Part shown: positions 7,636 to 14,945 of the stretch, one piece after another
How the letters are laid out: every line of letters begins with the position of its first letter
How positions within the stretch are numbered: the stretch's first letter is position 1
Source of the DNA: DATIJJ01 sp035478255
GTDB taxonomy: Bacteria > Pseudomonadota > Gammaproteobacteria > DSM-16500
Assembly (NCBI GenBank): GCA_035478255.1
Contig: DATIJV010000154.1
Location: forward strand, 1-15,201
Direction of reading: 5' to 3'
Length of the DNA stretch: 15,201 nucleotides
The notes under the pieces: generated by a model
Told to the model about the DNA's origin: nothing
Database searches by the model: none
The model's input: only the letters and a program-made list of their open reading frames with translations
Position numbers and translations under genes: made by a program

Positions 7636-8871
7636 ATGGCGTATATCACTCGTGAAGATGGCGAACGATTTGTCATTCCGTCTTATCGCGATGTATTGAG
7701 CGCTAAAAAACCCGCGCTGCTTAAAAAAGAAGTGTTGCTGCTCTCTTCCAATTATGGCGGGTACATCTCGTTACAACGAAAAAATATTAATCAATATGAA
7801 GTCGCATTTTCTTCTGAACCAGGTTATCTCCTGGGTGAAACTGTCTGGAATTATTTTAAACGCCCCAAAGATTTAATTTATTGCGAAGCCATTCCCAATA
7901 CCACAGAAGCTATTCTCGTCATTGTAAAAGGTGGAAGTGTTTATCTCGATGGCAGCTTTCCCATTGACAGCATACCGGATGAGTTAGTTGTTTTTCGGAC
8001 TCAACAAAATAGTTTTGAGATTTATATTTATGGCGATATTCCATTAAGTCCCACGCCTGAAGCCGGAAAATTCTCACTGGATTCTTCTTCGGTTAAATCA
8101 TTTAATATATTGCCAGGCGCTATATTTTCGACTTTACCTACGATTAAAGCTTTTCAACTTCGATTAGTTGATGTTGCGTTAAAAGCACAGGGTATTGGCG
8201 TCGTACCGATTAAAAAAATTATTGTCAGTTTAGGTATTATTGCTTTGATCTGGGCAGGAGTCATGTATTTATCGACCACTAAGCAAGAATTACCTACTGC
8301 AATTGTGGGTGTTGTGAATCCTTATCAATTGTATATTAATATACTTCGATCACCTTCTCCTGCGGATGAAATACAAAATGCGTCCCTGCAAATAGCGCGA
8401 TTGTATACAATCCCTGGCTGGCTTCCTTATTCGGTCGATTATTCTCTTGGCATTCTCAGAGCGAAACTAAAATCATCAGGAGAAAAAATAAATATTTTGT
8501 ATCAATGGGCAGCAACAAACAATGCAAAATTGCAGATTGAATCAGACGGAATTTATGTCAGCTTACCCGTCACTGCGATCAGTCGAGTCAATGTTGCGAC
8601 CATCAGTCCATTGCAGCAAGTGATTGCAGAAGTTCTTGATCGTATTTCAACGGTCCTTCCTGGAAATAATATGAGACTGGGAGTGTCCATTGATCGAGGC
8701 AGATTTTTTGAAACACAATTGACAATTTCATTTTCAAATTTGACACTAGAAATGCTGAATTTGCTTGCAGATCAATTTAAAGATTTACCTTTGATATTGG
8801 TAAAATTGACTCTATCAGTAGACAATGGAACATTGTCTGGCATTGTTGTGCTTAAAGCATTGGGGAATTGA
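7636..8871 (+). CDS. pilO: Type IVb pilus accessory protein PilO (PilO2 type)
   Basis: A 411-residue bitopic protein. Residues 1-193 would be cytoplasmic, starting with IPSYRDVLSAKKPALLKKEV. A single membrane segment lies at about 195-213 (IIVSLGIIALIWAGVMYLS). The remaining 200 residues are periplasmic and include segments that look like repeated ferredoxin-like strands (LQIESDGIYVSLPV). This layout, and its place between pilN and pilP, fits the PilO family of R64-type thin pili, an inner-membrane alignment component. Sequence similarity in this family is low, so context carries much of the weight. The ATG follows directly on the pilN stop (7633-7635), which suggests coupled translation. Confidence 0.8.
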   Translation: MAYITREDGERFVIPSYRDVLSAKKPALLKKEVLLLSSNYGGYISLQRKNINQYEVAFSSEPGYLLGETVWNYFKRPKDLIYCEAIPNTTEAILVIVKGGSVYLDGSFPIDSIPDELVVFRTQQNSFEIYIYGDIPLSPTPEAGKFSLDSSSVKSFNILPGAIFSTLPTIKAFQLRLVDVALKAQGIGVVPIKKIIVSLGIIALIWAGVMYLSTTKQELPTAIVGVVNPYQLYINILRSPSPADEIQNASLQIARLYTIPGWLPYSVDYSLGILRAKLKSSGEKINILYQWAATNNAKLQIESDGIYVSLPVTAISRVNVATISPLQQVIAEVLDRISTVLPGNNMRLGVSIDRGRFFETQLTISFSNLTLEMLNLLADQFKDLPLILVKLTLSVDNGTLSGIVVLKALGN

Positions 8872-8873
8872 TT

Positions 8874-9683
8874 ATGGCAGAAAATACACCATCCAATAAA
8901 CCTTCACTTTCTACCTTGTCACCCAAGCAGAAAGTAATAGGAGCTGTTACCGTCATTATTTTTGGATTTATCATCTATGAAGTGATAGGGCTTTTTTCAT
9001 CGGGTGGAGGGAAAGAAACTACCATTACGCCAACTCCGCCGCCGCAAGCACAAGCTAAACCCGGCATACAAACGCCAGTGCAGCGTGCGGGAACTGCAGC
9101 AGCACCCAGTGCGCCTGCTGCAATGCAGCAGTCCCCAGGGTTGACTGCAGTCAATGCCATTACAAGCCCCCGGGAAAATATGGAGCTGCAAAAACAGCAG
9201 CAACAGCAGCAGCAAACTTATCTGGATTCTATTAATCAATTACAGTTGTTAAAAGTTAAGCGCGAAATCGCTGAAACGAACCAGGCAATCGCGTCAGCCC
9301 GTTTAGCCACTGAGACGGCAAACAAAAACATGAGTGATTTATTGACCCAACCGACTTTGCCCCAGGCACCCGCAGGCAGTGAAGTTGTTAGAGGGGTAGC
9401 AAACCCGATTGCAGGAACAACACCAGGGGCGTCAACAAGCAGCGAAAATACTCCCCCACCGTCCACCAAACCTCAAGTCCTTGAAATACCCTTTGTCGTG
9501 ATTTCTGTTTCCATGCAGTTTAGCCATTGGAATGCTGTCTTAAGCTATCAAGGGAAATTATATAATGTTTCAGTTGGCGATACTTTATTTGATGGTTCGA
9601 CGGTCGCCAGTATTTCCAAAAACGGTGTGACATTATTAAGAGACGGCAAAAGGAGAAAAATCAGTATTCAGGCGACGATTTGA
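8874..9683 (+). CDS. pilP: Type IVb pilus biogenesis protein PilP with a glutamine-rich coiled coil
   Basis: I chose the ATG at 8874, eight bases after GGGG (8862-8865); an upstream TTG at 8868 is in frame but less likely. The product has 269 residues. A single membrane segment at 21-41 (VIGAVTVIIFGFIIYEVIGLF) follows a short cytoplasmic tail. Next come a Pro/Ala/Thr-rich stretch (48-92) and a coiled-coil-like helix at 104-148 that begins with seven glutamines in a row (108-114), encoded by mixed CAG/CAA codons. A second Pro/Ser linker follows. The C-terminal domain (202-266; VISVSMQFSHWNAVLSYQG, VGDTLFDGSTVASISKNGVTLL) has the form of PilP/GspC homology domains, which dock on the secretin. 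R64 PilP is, as I recall, clearly shorter; the extra length here is the linker and coiled coil. It is the last gene of the operon, followed eight bases later by repeat copy B. Confidence 0.82.
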   Translation: MAENTPSNKPSLSTLSPKQKVIGAVTVIIFGFIIYEVIGLFSSGGGKETTITPTPPPQAQAKPGIQTPVQRAGTAAAPSAPAAMQQSPGLTAVNAITSPRENMELQKQQQQQQQTYLDSINQLQLLKVKREIAETNQAIASARLATETANKNMSDLLTQPTLPQAPAGSEVVRGVANPIAGTTPGASTSSENTPPPSTKPQVLEIPFVVISVSMQFSHWNAVLSYQGKLYNVSVGDTLFDGSTVASISKNGVTLLRDGKRRKISIQATI

Positions 9684-9691
9684 TTTTTAAT

Positions 9692-9834
9692 ACCTCCTTC
9701 CCCTTTCCCCTTCCTCCAAGCGAAAAGCACGCTTGGAGGAAGGGGGACGTTCTAATTCAGCACATTTGTATCGGAGCGTCCCCCTTCCTCTAAACGCGCT
9801 TTTCGTTTGGAGGAAGGGGAAAGGGGAAGGAGGT
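9692..9834 (-). repeat. Palindromic cloverleaf repeat, copy B (143 bp, opposite orientation)
   Basis: Same outer arms and length as copy A. The core at 9750-9776, read on the minus strand, begins CTCCGATAC and ends GAATTAGAA, so this copy is inverted relative to A and C. Reverse-complemented, its arms match copy A, including the AAACG/CGTTT hairpin; the core differs from A at five positions (and from C at three), all transitions. It sits eight bases after the pilP stop. Its right end supplies the perfect Shine-Dalgarno AAGGAGGT at 9827-9834. No U-run follows either end, so it is not a classic terminator, though such a hairpin could still protect or stall a transcript. Confidence 0.9.
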
Positions 9835-9853
9835 AATTAATATGAAAAACTAG
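9827..9853 (+). promoter_or_regulatory. Perfect ribosome binding site on the repeat end plus a three-codon frame
   Basis: AAGGAGGT at 9827-9834, the end of repeat copy B, stands seven bases before an ATG at 9842. The frame is ATG AAA AAC TAG: three codons and a stop. It lies 31 bp before the exported-protein gene at 9884, whose own ribosome binding site is poor. It could act as a leader peptide or ribosome loading site; chance is also possible. No product is claimed. Confidence 0.3.
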
Positions 9854-9883
9854 CACCTTTATTCCTTAAAGAGAAATTTTAAA

Positions 9884-10546
9884 ATGCATATCTCTAAAAT
9901 ATTTTCGTCATTATTCTTAGGCATTTTATTTGTCAAACCCTGTTTTAGCGAAATGGCGCAAGAAGTCACTATTCCGGGGTATAATCCATCTCCTGCTTCT
10001 GTTTCATCTGTTTCCCAACCAACGTCTACTACTGCATTACCTGCGAAACCACCATCGGTTATACAAAAAATCCCCTTCCCGATTCCCGCCACTCAAGATG
10101 AATTAAACCAGCTTTTTGAATCAATTAATTTAAAAGGCTGGTCAGCCATGTCTTCTTATTTATGGACTTGTACCCGCAGCAGTTTTTCGGTTCCGATGTA
10201 TAATGCCAAAAACTCGATCCAGGCTGAATTTGATAAAATTAAAAAAGAGAAAAAAACATTAACTTTAAAATCAGCCAGTGAAATAACCCAGGAATTCGGT
10301 AAACCAGTGAGTCATGTCATTGCCGGATTGTACGGACAATATTGTCGAATTATTATCTCGGTTTCCAATATTCCAATACCGCGAACGCTCAATTGTCTGG
10401 TAACGATTCGCGAAGCACGTTATCTATCGACTCTCGCGCCTTTTGTAGCAGAAAACACAGGAAAATCGGAGCCTTTGCCTTCTGATGTGTTTAATGCCAT
10501 CCAGAATTTGCTCGATTCGCGGTGTAATAAAAAGTTAATACCGTAA
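9884..10546 (+). CDS. Exported protein of unknown function
   Basis: I do not recognise this 220-residue protein. Residues 1-22 form a clear signal peptide (MHISKIFSSLFLGILFVKPC, cleavage probably after FS). A Pro/Ser/Thr-rich stretch to about 65 resembles the linkers in pilL and pilP. The rest looks folded, with mature cysteines at 96, 154, 171 and 214 that could form two disulfides, and a lysine-rich segment at 118-129. It is probably periplasmic or surface-exposed. It follows pilP on the same strand across repeat copy B, so it may be a pilus accessory, but nothing in its sequence proves that. AAAGAG at 9870-9875 is only a weak ribosome binding site for the ATG at 9884. Its stop lies five bases from the convergent dapF stop, leaving no room for a terminator. 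Confidence 0.75.
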   Translation: MHISKIFSSLFLGILFVKPCFSEMAQEVTIPGYNPSPASVSSVSQPTSTTALPAKPPSVIQKIPFPIPATQDELNQLFESINLKGWSAMSSYLWTCTRSSFSVPMYNAKNSIQAEFDKIKKEKKTLTLKSASEITQEFGKPVSHVIAGLYGQYCRIIISVSNIPIPRTLNCLVTIREARYLSTLAPFVAENTGKSEPLPSDVFNAIQNLLDSRCNKKLIP

Positions 10547-10551
10547 ATATT

Positions 10552-11379
10552 TTAAATTTCCCCCGAAAAAACATACTCAGCCGGGCCGCTTAACACAACA
10601 GGATTTTTTTCACCCTCCCACGAAACCCATAAATTTCCCAAAGGCAGTTCAACTTTTACTTTATTTTCCAGCAAATGATTATTAATCCCGGATACTACAG
10701 CCGCACACGCATTACTTCCACAAGCTAATGTCTCACCCGCACCTCGTTCAAACGTCCGCAAACGAATATGCGAGGAACTCACAACTTCCATAAATCCCAC
10801 ATTCACTCCTTCTGGAAACCATTGATGTGTAGAAATGAGAGGCCCAAATTTCGTAACTGGAAAATTCTCAATGGCTTCAATCTGTAAAATAGCATGCGGA
10901 TTTCCCATCGATAAAACCGCGAGAGCCAGTCCCGGCTGTCCCTCTTCCAACGGTATTTCATACAAATGCTGTAGATGGGAAGCTGCAAACGGCACATCAG
11001 ATGGTTCAAAACGCGGCATTCCCATATTGACCCGAATCGTTTCATCCTTTTCAATCAATGCTTCGAGCACATCTTTGGCCGTTTCAATCGTCATAGATTT
11101 TTTTCTTAAAAGACCTTTGTCATAAATAAAACGCGCCGCGCAGCGTATTCCATTTCCGCATTGCTCAGCAGAAGTTCCATCTGAATTAAAAATAGCGCAC
11201 GAAAAATCGGCTTTTTTTGATGGCAAAATCAATAAAAGCTGATCAAAACCAATGCCTACATGCCGGTCTGCCCATTGTTTCACCATGGATTTTTTTAAAT
11301 GAACAGACTGAGAAATACCATCGATCACGACGAAATCGTTTCCTAATCCATGCATTTTGCTAAATTTAATAGTGCTCAT
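10552..11379 (-). CDS. dapF: Diaminopimelate epimerase
   Basis: Converts LL- to meso-diaminopimelate, the precursor of lysine and of the peptidoglycan cross-link, in the cytoplasm by a PLP-independent two-base mechanism. The 275 residues match the usual family length. The N-terminal motif MHGLGNDFVVID is at 9-20. The two catalytic cysteines are in EQCGNGIRC (C74) and GAGETLACGSNACAAVV (C220), equivalent to C73 and C217 of E. coli. MGNPHA is at 158-163. The start is set by AGGGAG seven bases upstream and by an ATGA overlap with the lptM stop, so translation is probably coupled. It is last in the pgi-lptM-dapF operon. Confidence 0.97.
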   Translation of the reverse strand: MSTIKFSKMHGLGNDFVVIDGISQSVHLKKSMVKQWADRHVGIGFDQLLLILPSKKADFSCAIFNSDGTSAEQCGNGIRCAARFIYDKGLLRKKSMTIETAKDVLEALIEKDETIRVNMGMPRFEPSDVPFAASHLQHLYEIPLEEGQPGLALAVLSMGNPHAILQIEAIENFPVTKFGPLISTHQWFPEGVNVGFMEVVSSSHIRLRTFERGAGETLACGSNACAAVVSGINNHLLENKVKVELPLGNLWVSWEGEKNPVVLSGPAEYVFSGEI

Positions 11380-11501
11380 TTTTGCACTCCCTGTTCGCCG
11401 GGATTAGGGTGCAGAGGCAAATAAAGTCTGCCCGACTGACCACAACTACACAAAAAACCCATGAGACAGCAAATCATCAGGCTTAAATAAAATGACTTCA
11501 T
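11376..11501 (-). CDS. lptM: Small LptM (YifL)-type lipoprotein
   Basis: A 41-codon gene fitted exactly between pgi and dapF. Its ATG overlaps the pgi stop (ATGA, 11498-11501) and its stop overlaps the dapF start (ATGA, 11376-11379). The product starts MKSFYLSLMICCLMGFLCSC. It has a short basic end, a hydrophobic core and a lipobox LCSC with C20 as the lipidated residue. The mature part starts CGQSGRLYLPLHP, close to the CGLKGPLYFP start of E. coli LptM/YifL, which is also encoded just upstream of dapF. From family knowledge, LptM associates with the LptD/LptE lipopolysaccharide translocon and helps its oxidative maturation. The mature protein is only 22 residues, shorter than in E. coli. The small size, lipobox, motif and synteny together make this convincing. 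Confidence 0.88.
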   Translation of the reverse strand: MKSFYLSLMICCLMGFLCSCGQSGRLYLPLHPNPGEQGVQK

Positions 11502-13141
11502 TCAGCGTTCCTCTCGCGAAGATAAAAATGAACAAGACCTTGGGTCGAAGAATCATCCATTTTATGAGTATCAGAATTTTTTAAATAATTTAAAATATCA
11601 GGCAATAATTGTTTCCCTAATTCAACGCCCCATTGATCAAACGAGTTAATGTTCCATATCATTCCCTGCACAAAAATTTTATGCTCATATAATGCAATAA
11701 GCATACCTAATGTGCGCGGCGTGATTTTTTTTAAGAATAAAGCATTACTCGAACGATTGCCCGGAATCATTTTGTGTCTGGCAAGATGTTCAGCAGTTTT
11801 TTCAGAAAATCCAGCTTGCTTTAATTCTCTGAAAATTTCTTCATAGGATCGGCCGCGCATCAAGGCTTCTGCCTGACTGAATGCGCTCGCCACCAATTTA
11901 TCTTGCTGTTCGGGAAAATGTGAAGCTTTACACGCGAGAATAAAATCCACCGGAACGCGATGCGGGCTTTGATGCAATAATTGAAAAAAAGAATGCTGAC
12001 TATCACATCCTTGTTCACCCCAAATAATGGGGCCTGTTTTATATGATGTTTCAAGATCAGAACGCGTCATCGTTTTTCCATTACTTTCCATATCGGCTTG
12101 CTGAATATAATCGCGAAAAAAATTTAATTCATACGCGTAAGGAATAATTGCCTGCGTACCGCATCCAAAAAAATTAATATACCAAATGCCGAGTAATCCC
12201 AGTAAAACAGGTATATTTTTATTAAATGGCGTTTCACGAAAATGTTGATCCATTTCATGTGCACCATCCAGAAATTCATAAAAATTTTCCATCCCAATCA
12301 TTAAAGCAATCGGCAGCCCAATCGCAGACCAGACAGAATAACGACCACCCACCCAATCCCATATCGAAAAAATCTGAGCTTCTGGAATGCCAAATTGTCT
12401 GGCTTTTTCCGTTGCTTGAGTCACAGCAATAAAATGCGATGAAATATCCGCATTGTTTAGTTTGTCTTTTAACCATTGCTGAATCAGTCTGGCATTAGAG
12501 AGCGTTTCAATCGTAGTAAAAGATTTGGAAGAAATAATAAAAAGCGTTTTTTCAGGATCAATTTTTTTTAAGACTTCATGAATTTCTGAACCATCCATAT
12601 TCGAAATAAAGTAACAATGTAATTTGGGATCGGAATAATTCATTAAGGCGTGGGTGACCATCAGCGGCCCTAAATGAGATCCGCCAATACCGATATTAAC
12701 AATGTCACGAATGGGTTTGCCTGTTGCACCGCGCCAGACATCATTTCGCACATTTTCAGTCAATATTTGCATTTTTTTTAATTCATTGTGAATATCAGGC
12801 ATGACATTATGACCGTTAATCATGAGATTGCTTAATTGGCGATCGCGTAAGGCCGTGTGCAAAGCGGGTCGGTTTTCGGTGAAATTAATATTGCTGCCTG
12901 AAAAAAGCGCTTGAATGGAATCGGATAAATTAACTTCTTTAGCCAGATTTTCCAGCAAAATGAGGGTTTCCTGATTGATGTGATTTTTTGAAAAGTCAAA
13001 CAGGATATCATCAAATTGCAATGAAAAATGCGAAAAACGTTCAGGGTCCTGGTCAAACCATTCACGAATTGAATGATTCACTATTGTTTGATAATGTTGT
13101 TGCAACGCTTGCCAGGAAGAAAGCTCAACTAATTTTTTCAT
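11498..13141 (-). CDS. pgi: Glucose-6-phosphate isomerase
   Basis: Interconverts glucose 6-phosphate and fructose 6-phosphate at the head of glycolysis. The 547 residues match the bacterial long form. Substrate-phosphate binding sequences GIGGSHLGP (151-159) and SSKSFTTIETL (204-214) are present. PGI signature 1 is at DWVGGRYSVWSAIG (262-275) and the second signature near FDQWGVELGK (501-510). The catalytic residues are visible as E352 (ADMESNGK), H383 (SQHSFFQL) and K510, equivalent to E355, H386 and K514 of E. coli. The ATG at 13139-13141 has GGAT six bases upstream. It is the first gene of a three-gene operon with lptM and dapF, divergent from the cyclo-ligase gene 47 bp away. Confidence 0.97.
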   Translation of the reverse strand: MKKLVELSSWQALQQHYQTIVNHSIREWFDQDPERFSHFSLQFDDILFDFSKNHINQETLILLENLAKEVNLSDSIQALFSGSNINFTENRPALHTALRDRQLSNLMINGHNVMPDIHNELKKMQILTENVRNDVWRGATGKPIRDIVNIGIGGSHLGPLMVTHALMNYSDPKLHCYFISNMDGSEIHEVLKKIDPEKTLFIISSKSFTTIETLSNARLIQQWLKDKLNNADISSHFIAVTQATEKARQFGIPEAQIFSIWDWVGGRYSVWSAIGLPIALMIGMENFYEFLDGAHEMDQHFRETPFNKNIPVLLGLLGIWYINFFGCGTQAIIPYAYELNFFRDYIQQADMESNGKTMTRSDLETSYKTGPIIWGEQGCDSQHSFFQLLHQSPHRVPVDFILACKASHFPEQQDKLVASAFSQAEALMRGRSYEEIFRELKQAGFSEKTAEHLARHKMIPGNRSSNALFLKKITPRTLGMLIALYEHKIFVQGMIWNINSFDQWGVELGKQLLPDILNYLKNSDTHKMDDSSTQGLVHFYLRERNAE

Positions 13142-13150
13142 TTAATATCC

Positions 13151-13179
13151 ATAATAAACTAATTGACGACAGGTTCTAA
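13151..13179 (-). promoter_or_regulatory. Candidate promoter of the pgi-lptM-dapF operon
   Basis: On the minus strand TTAGAA (13179-13174) and TATTAT (13156-13151) are 17 bp apart. The -10 is good and the -35 is weak. The start point would fall only a few bases before the pgi ATG, leaving an almost leaderless message, which weakens the case. The whole divergent spacer is only 47 bp, so the opposite promoter must lie inside pgi or overlap this one. Confidence 0.28.
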
Positions 13180-13188
13180 GGAAAAATC

Positions 13189-13755
13189 ATGTCAACAAAA
13201 TCTGATTTGCGGCAAATTTTACTGGCTCATCGTCGTGAAGTTTCATCTATGACCCGTCAAAAGGCTGCAGAAAAAGCGGCTGAATTATTCTTAAATTTGC
13301 CATTATTTCAACAGAGCACACATATTGCCTGCTATTACCCTTACAATAACGAATTTGATAGTTTACCTATTATCCAAAAAATTTGGAACGAGAAAAAAAA
13401 CTGTTACTTGCCTGTTGTCTCATCTGATTCTACGCTTGATTTTGTTCTTTACGAAAAAAATACTGAGCTTGAAAAAAATCAGCACTATATCCTTCAGCCT
13501 GTTAATCATAATAAAATTGCCATAGACAAACTTAATCTGGTGGTGCTGCCATTATTAGGATTTGATTTGCGAGGTAATCGTTTGGGAATGGGAAAAGGTT
13601 ATTATGATCGTACATTTGCTGCAGTAAAAAATAGTAAAACCTGTTTTTTGCTGGGATTGGCTTATGCTTTTCAAGCAGTGGAAAGCTTGCCTTCAGATTC
13701 CTGGGATGTGAAATTAAACGGCGTATTAACAGAAAAAAATATGATATTTTTTTAA
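13189..13755 (+). CDS. fau: 5-formyltetrahydrofolate cyclo-ligase
   Basis: ATP-dependent conversion of 5-formyl- to 5,10-methenyltetrahydrofolate, returning a dead-end folate to one-carbon metabolism. The 188 residues match the family length. The hallmark GFDLRGNRLGMGKGYYDRTF is at 124-143 and covers the ATP-binding G-x-G-x-G-Y-Y-D core. ACYYPYNNEFD at 47-57 and the C-terminal WDVKLNGVLTE at 172-182 are also typical of the family. AAGGA (13178-13182) six bases upstream supports the ATG at 13189. E. coli has the 6S RNA gene just upstream of its homologue (ygfA); here the 47-bp spacer is too small for it. corA starts 10 bp after the stop. Confidence 0.95.
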   Translation: MSTKSDLRQILLAHRREVSSMTRQKAAEKAAELFLNLPLFQQSTHIACYYPYNNEFDSLPIIQKIWNEKKNCYLPVVSSDSTLDFVLYEKNTELEKNQHYILQPVNHNKIAIDKLNLVVLPLLGFDLRGNRLGMGKGYYDRTFAAVKNSKTCFLLGLAYAFQAVESLPSDSWDVKLNGVLTEKNMIFF

Positions 13756-13765
13756 TGAGGTATAT

Positions 13766-14833
13766 ATGTTTCCCGACTTACATAAACGCGTTAAAAAAAT
13801 AGGACAGCCGCCCGGCTCTGCGATATACACTGGCAAAAAGAAAGCTTCTGAAACGTATATTACGCTTTTATGCTATTCTGAAAGCGATTTTTACGAAGCC
13901 AGAGGAAAAACATTAGAAGAAGTGTTGCCGCCGCATAAACAGCCTGGCGTGACAACCTGGATCCATGTAGCAGGCTTGCAAAATATTACACTGATTGAGC
14001 AATTAGCCAAACTTTATCATATCCATCCTTTGACGGTAGAAGATATTTTGAATGTGGACCAACGACCTAAAGTGGAAGAATTTGAAAATTATCTTTTTAT
14101 AACTTTAAAAATGTTATTTTGGAACGAAAAACGGCGGATATTTACCACCAAACAGATTAGTTTTGTTTTGGGGAAAGATTTTTTGCTATCTTTCGAGGAA
14201 AATGAAAATATTCATTTTAAACCGATCCGAGAACGTTTGCAGAGCAGTTCAAGTCAGCGTATGCGGCAACAAGGCAGTGATTATCTGGCATATCGTTTAA
14301 TGGATTCCATCGTTGATTATTATTTTGTGGTATTGGAAGGATTAGGCGATCAGATCGAGAAGGTCGAAGATGCGATTATCAGCGATCCGACGCCGCAAAA
14401 TACGCGCACGATTTATCGTCTGAAACGTCAACTGATGTCACTGCGCAAATCCATTTGGCCGATGCGGGAAGCAATTAGTCATTTAACCCAATTAGAAAAG
14501 ATTTTTACGCCTTTCACACGCATATATTTGCGTGATCTTTATGATCATGTGGTCCAGGCGATTGATACAGTTGAAACGTTTCGGGATATTTTAGCGAGTA
14601 TGCTGGATGTTTATTTATCGAGTTTGAGCACACGTATGAATGAAATCATGAAAACGCTAACCATTATTGCTACGATTTTTATTCCGATTACATTTATCGC
14701 CAGTTTTTATGGGATGAATTTTCAATATATGCCGGAATTGCACTGGCGTCATGGTTATGCGGTGGTGATTGGAATTATGTCTGTGATGGTGATTATGATG
14801 TTGATTTATTTTCGGCGGAAGAAGTGGATTTGA
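13766..14833 (+). CDS. corA: CorA family magnesium/cobalt transporter
   Basis: Pentameric inner-membrane channel for Mg2+ (also Co2+ and Ni2+). The 355-residue protein has a large soluble N-terminal domain (1-295) with the long helices expected of CorA. Two C-terminal membrane helices follow, at about 298-314 and 331-348. The signature YGMNF is at 315-319, exactly at the end of the first membrane helix, and a short loop (YMPELHW) follows. The tail is basic (FRRKKWI), as usual. GAGG at 13757-13760, five bases before the ATG, is the ribosome binding site. It is the second gene of a two-gene operon with fau. No clear intrinsic terminator follows. Confidence 0.96.
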   Translation: MFPDLHKRVKKIGQPPGSAIYTGKKKASETYITLLCYSESDFYEARGKTLEEVLPPHKQPGVTTWIHVAGLQNITLIEQLAKLYHIHPLTVEDILNVDQRPKVEEFENYLFITLKMLFWNEKRRIFTTKQISFVLGKDFLLSFEENENIHFKPIRERLQSSSSQRMRQQGSDYLAYRLMDSIVDYYFVVLEGLGDQIEKVEDAIISDPTPQNTRTIYRLKRQLMSLRKSIWPMREAISHLTQLEKIFTPFTRIYLRDLYDHVVQAIDTVETFRDILASMLDVYLSSLSTRMNEIMKTLTIIATIFIPITFIASFYGMNFQYMPELHWRHGYAVVIGIMSVMVIMMLIYFRRKKWI

Positions 14834-14945
14834 TTTTTTGTAATCGACTTTGGCCATTTTTAAATTTTTATGTAACCTGAGTTATGCAGGCGCTTTCCTG
14901 CCTAAGCCCACCACCCATTTATGTAAGCACAGTTTTTTTGTTTTG

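Noticed and set aside
9692..9834. Repeat copy B as a rho-independent terminator for the pilL-N-O-P operon
   Set aside because: The right flank is A-rich, not T-rich, and the reverse strand has no T-run after the hairpin either. The fold is also far larger than normal terminators.
13142..13188. 6S RNA gene upstream of the cyclo-ligase gene, as in E. coli
   Set aside because: Only 47 bp separate the divergent start codons, far too little for 6S RNA.
14886..14901. GCAGG/CCTGC hairpin after corA as a terminator
   Set aside because: The stem is only 5 bp and it is followed by a C-rich stretch; the T-run at 14933-14944 is too far away.
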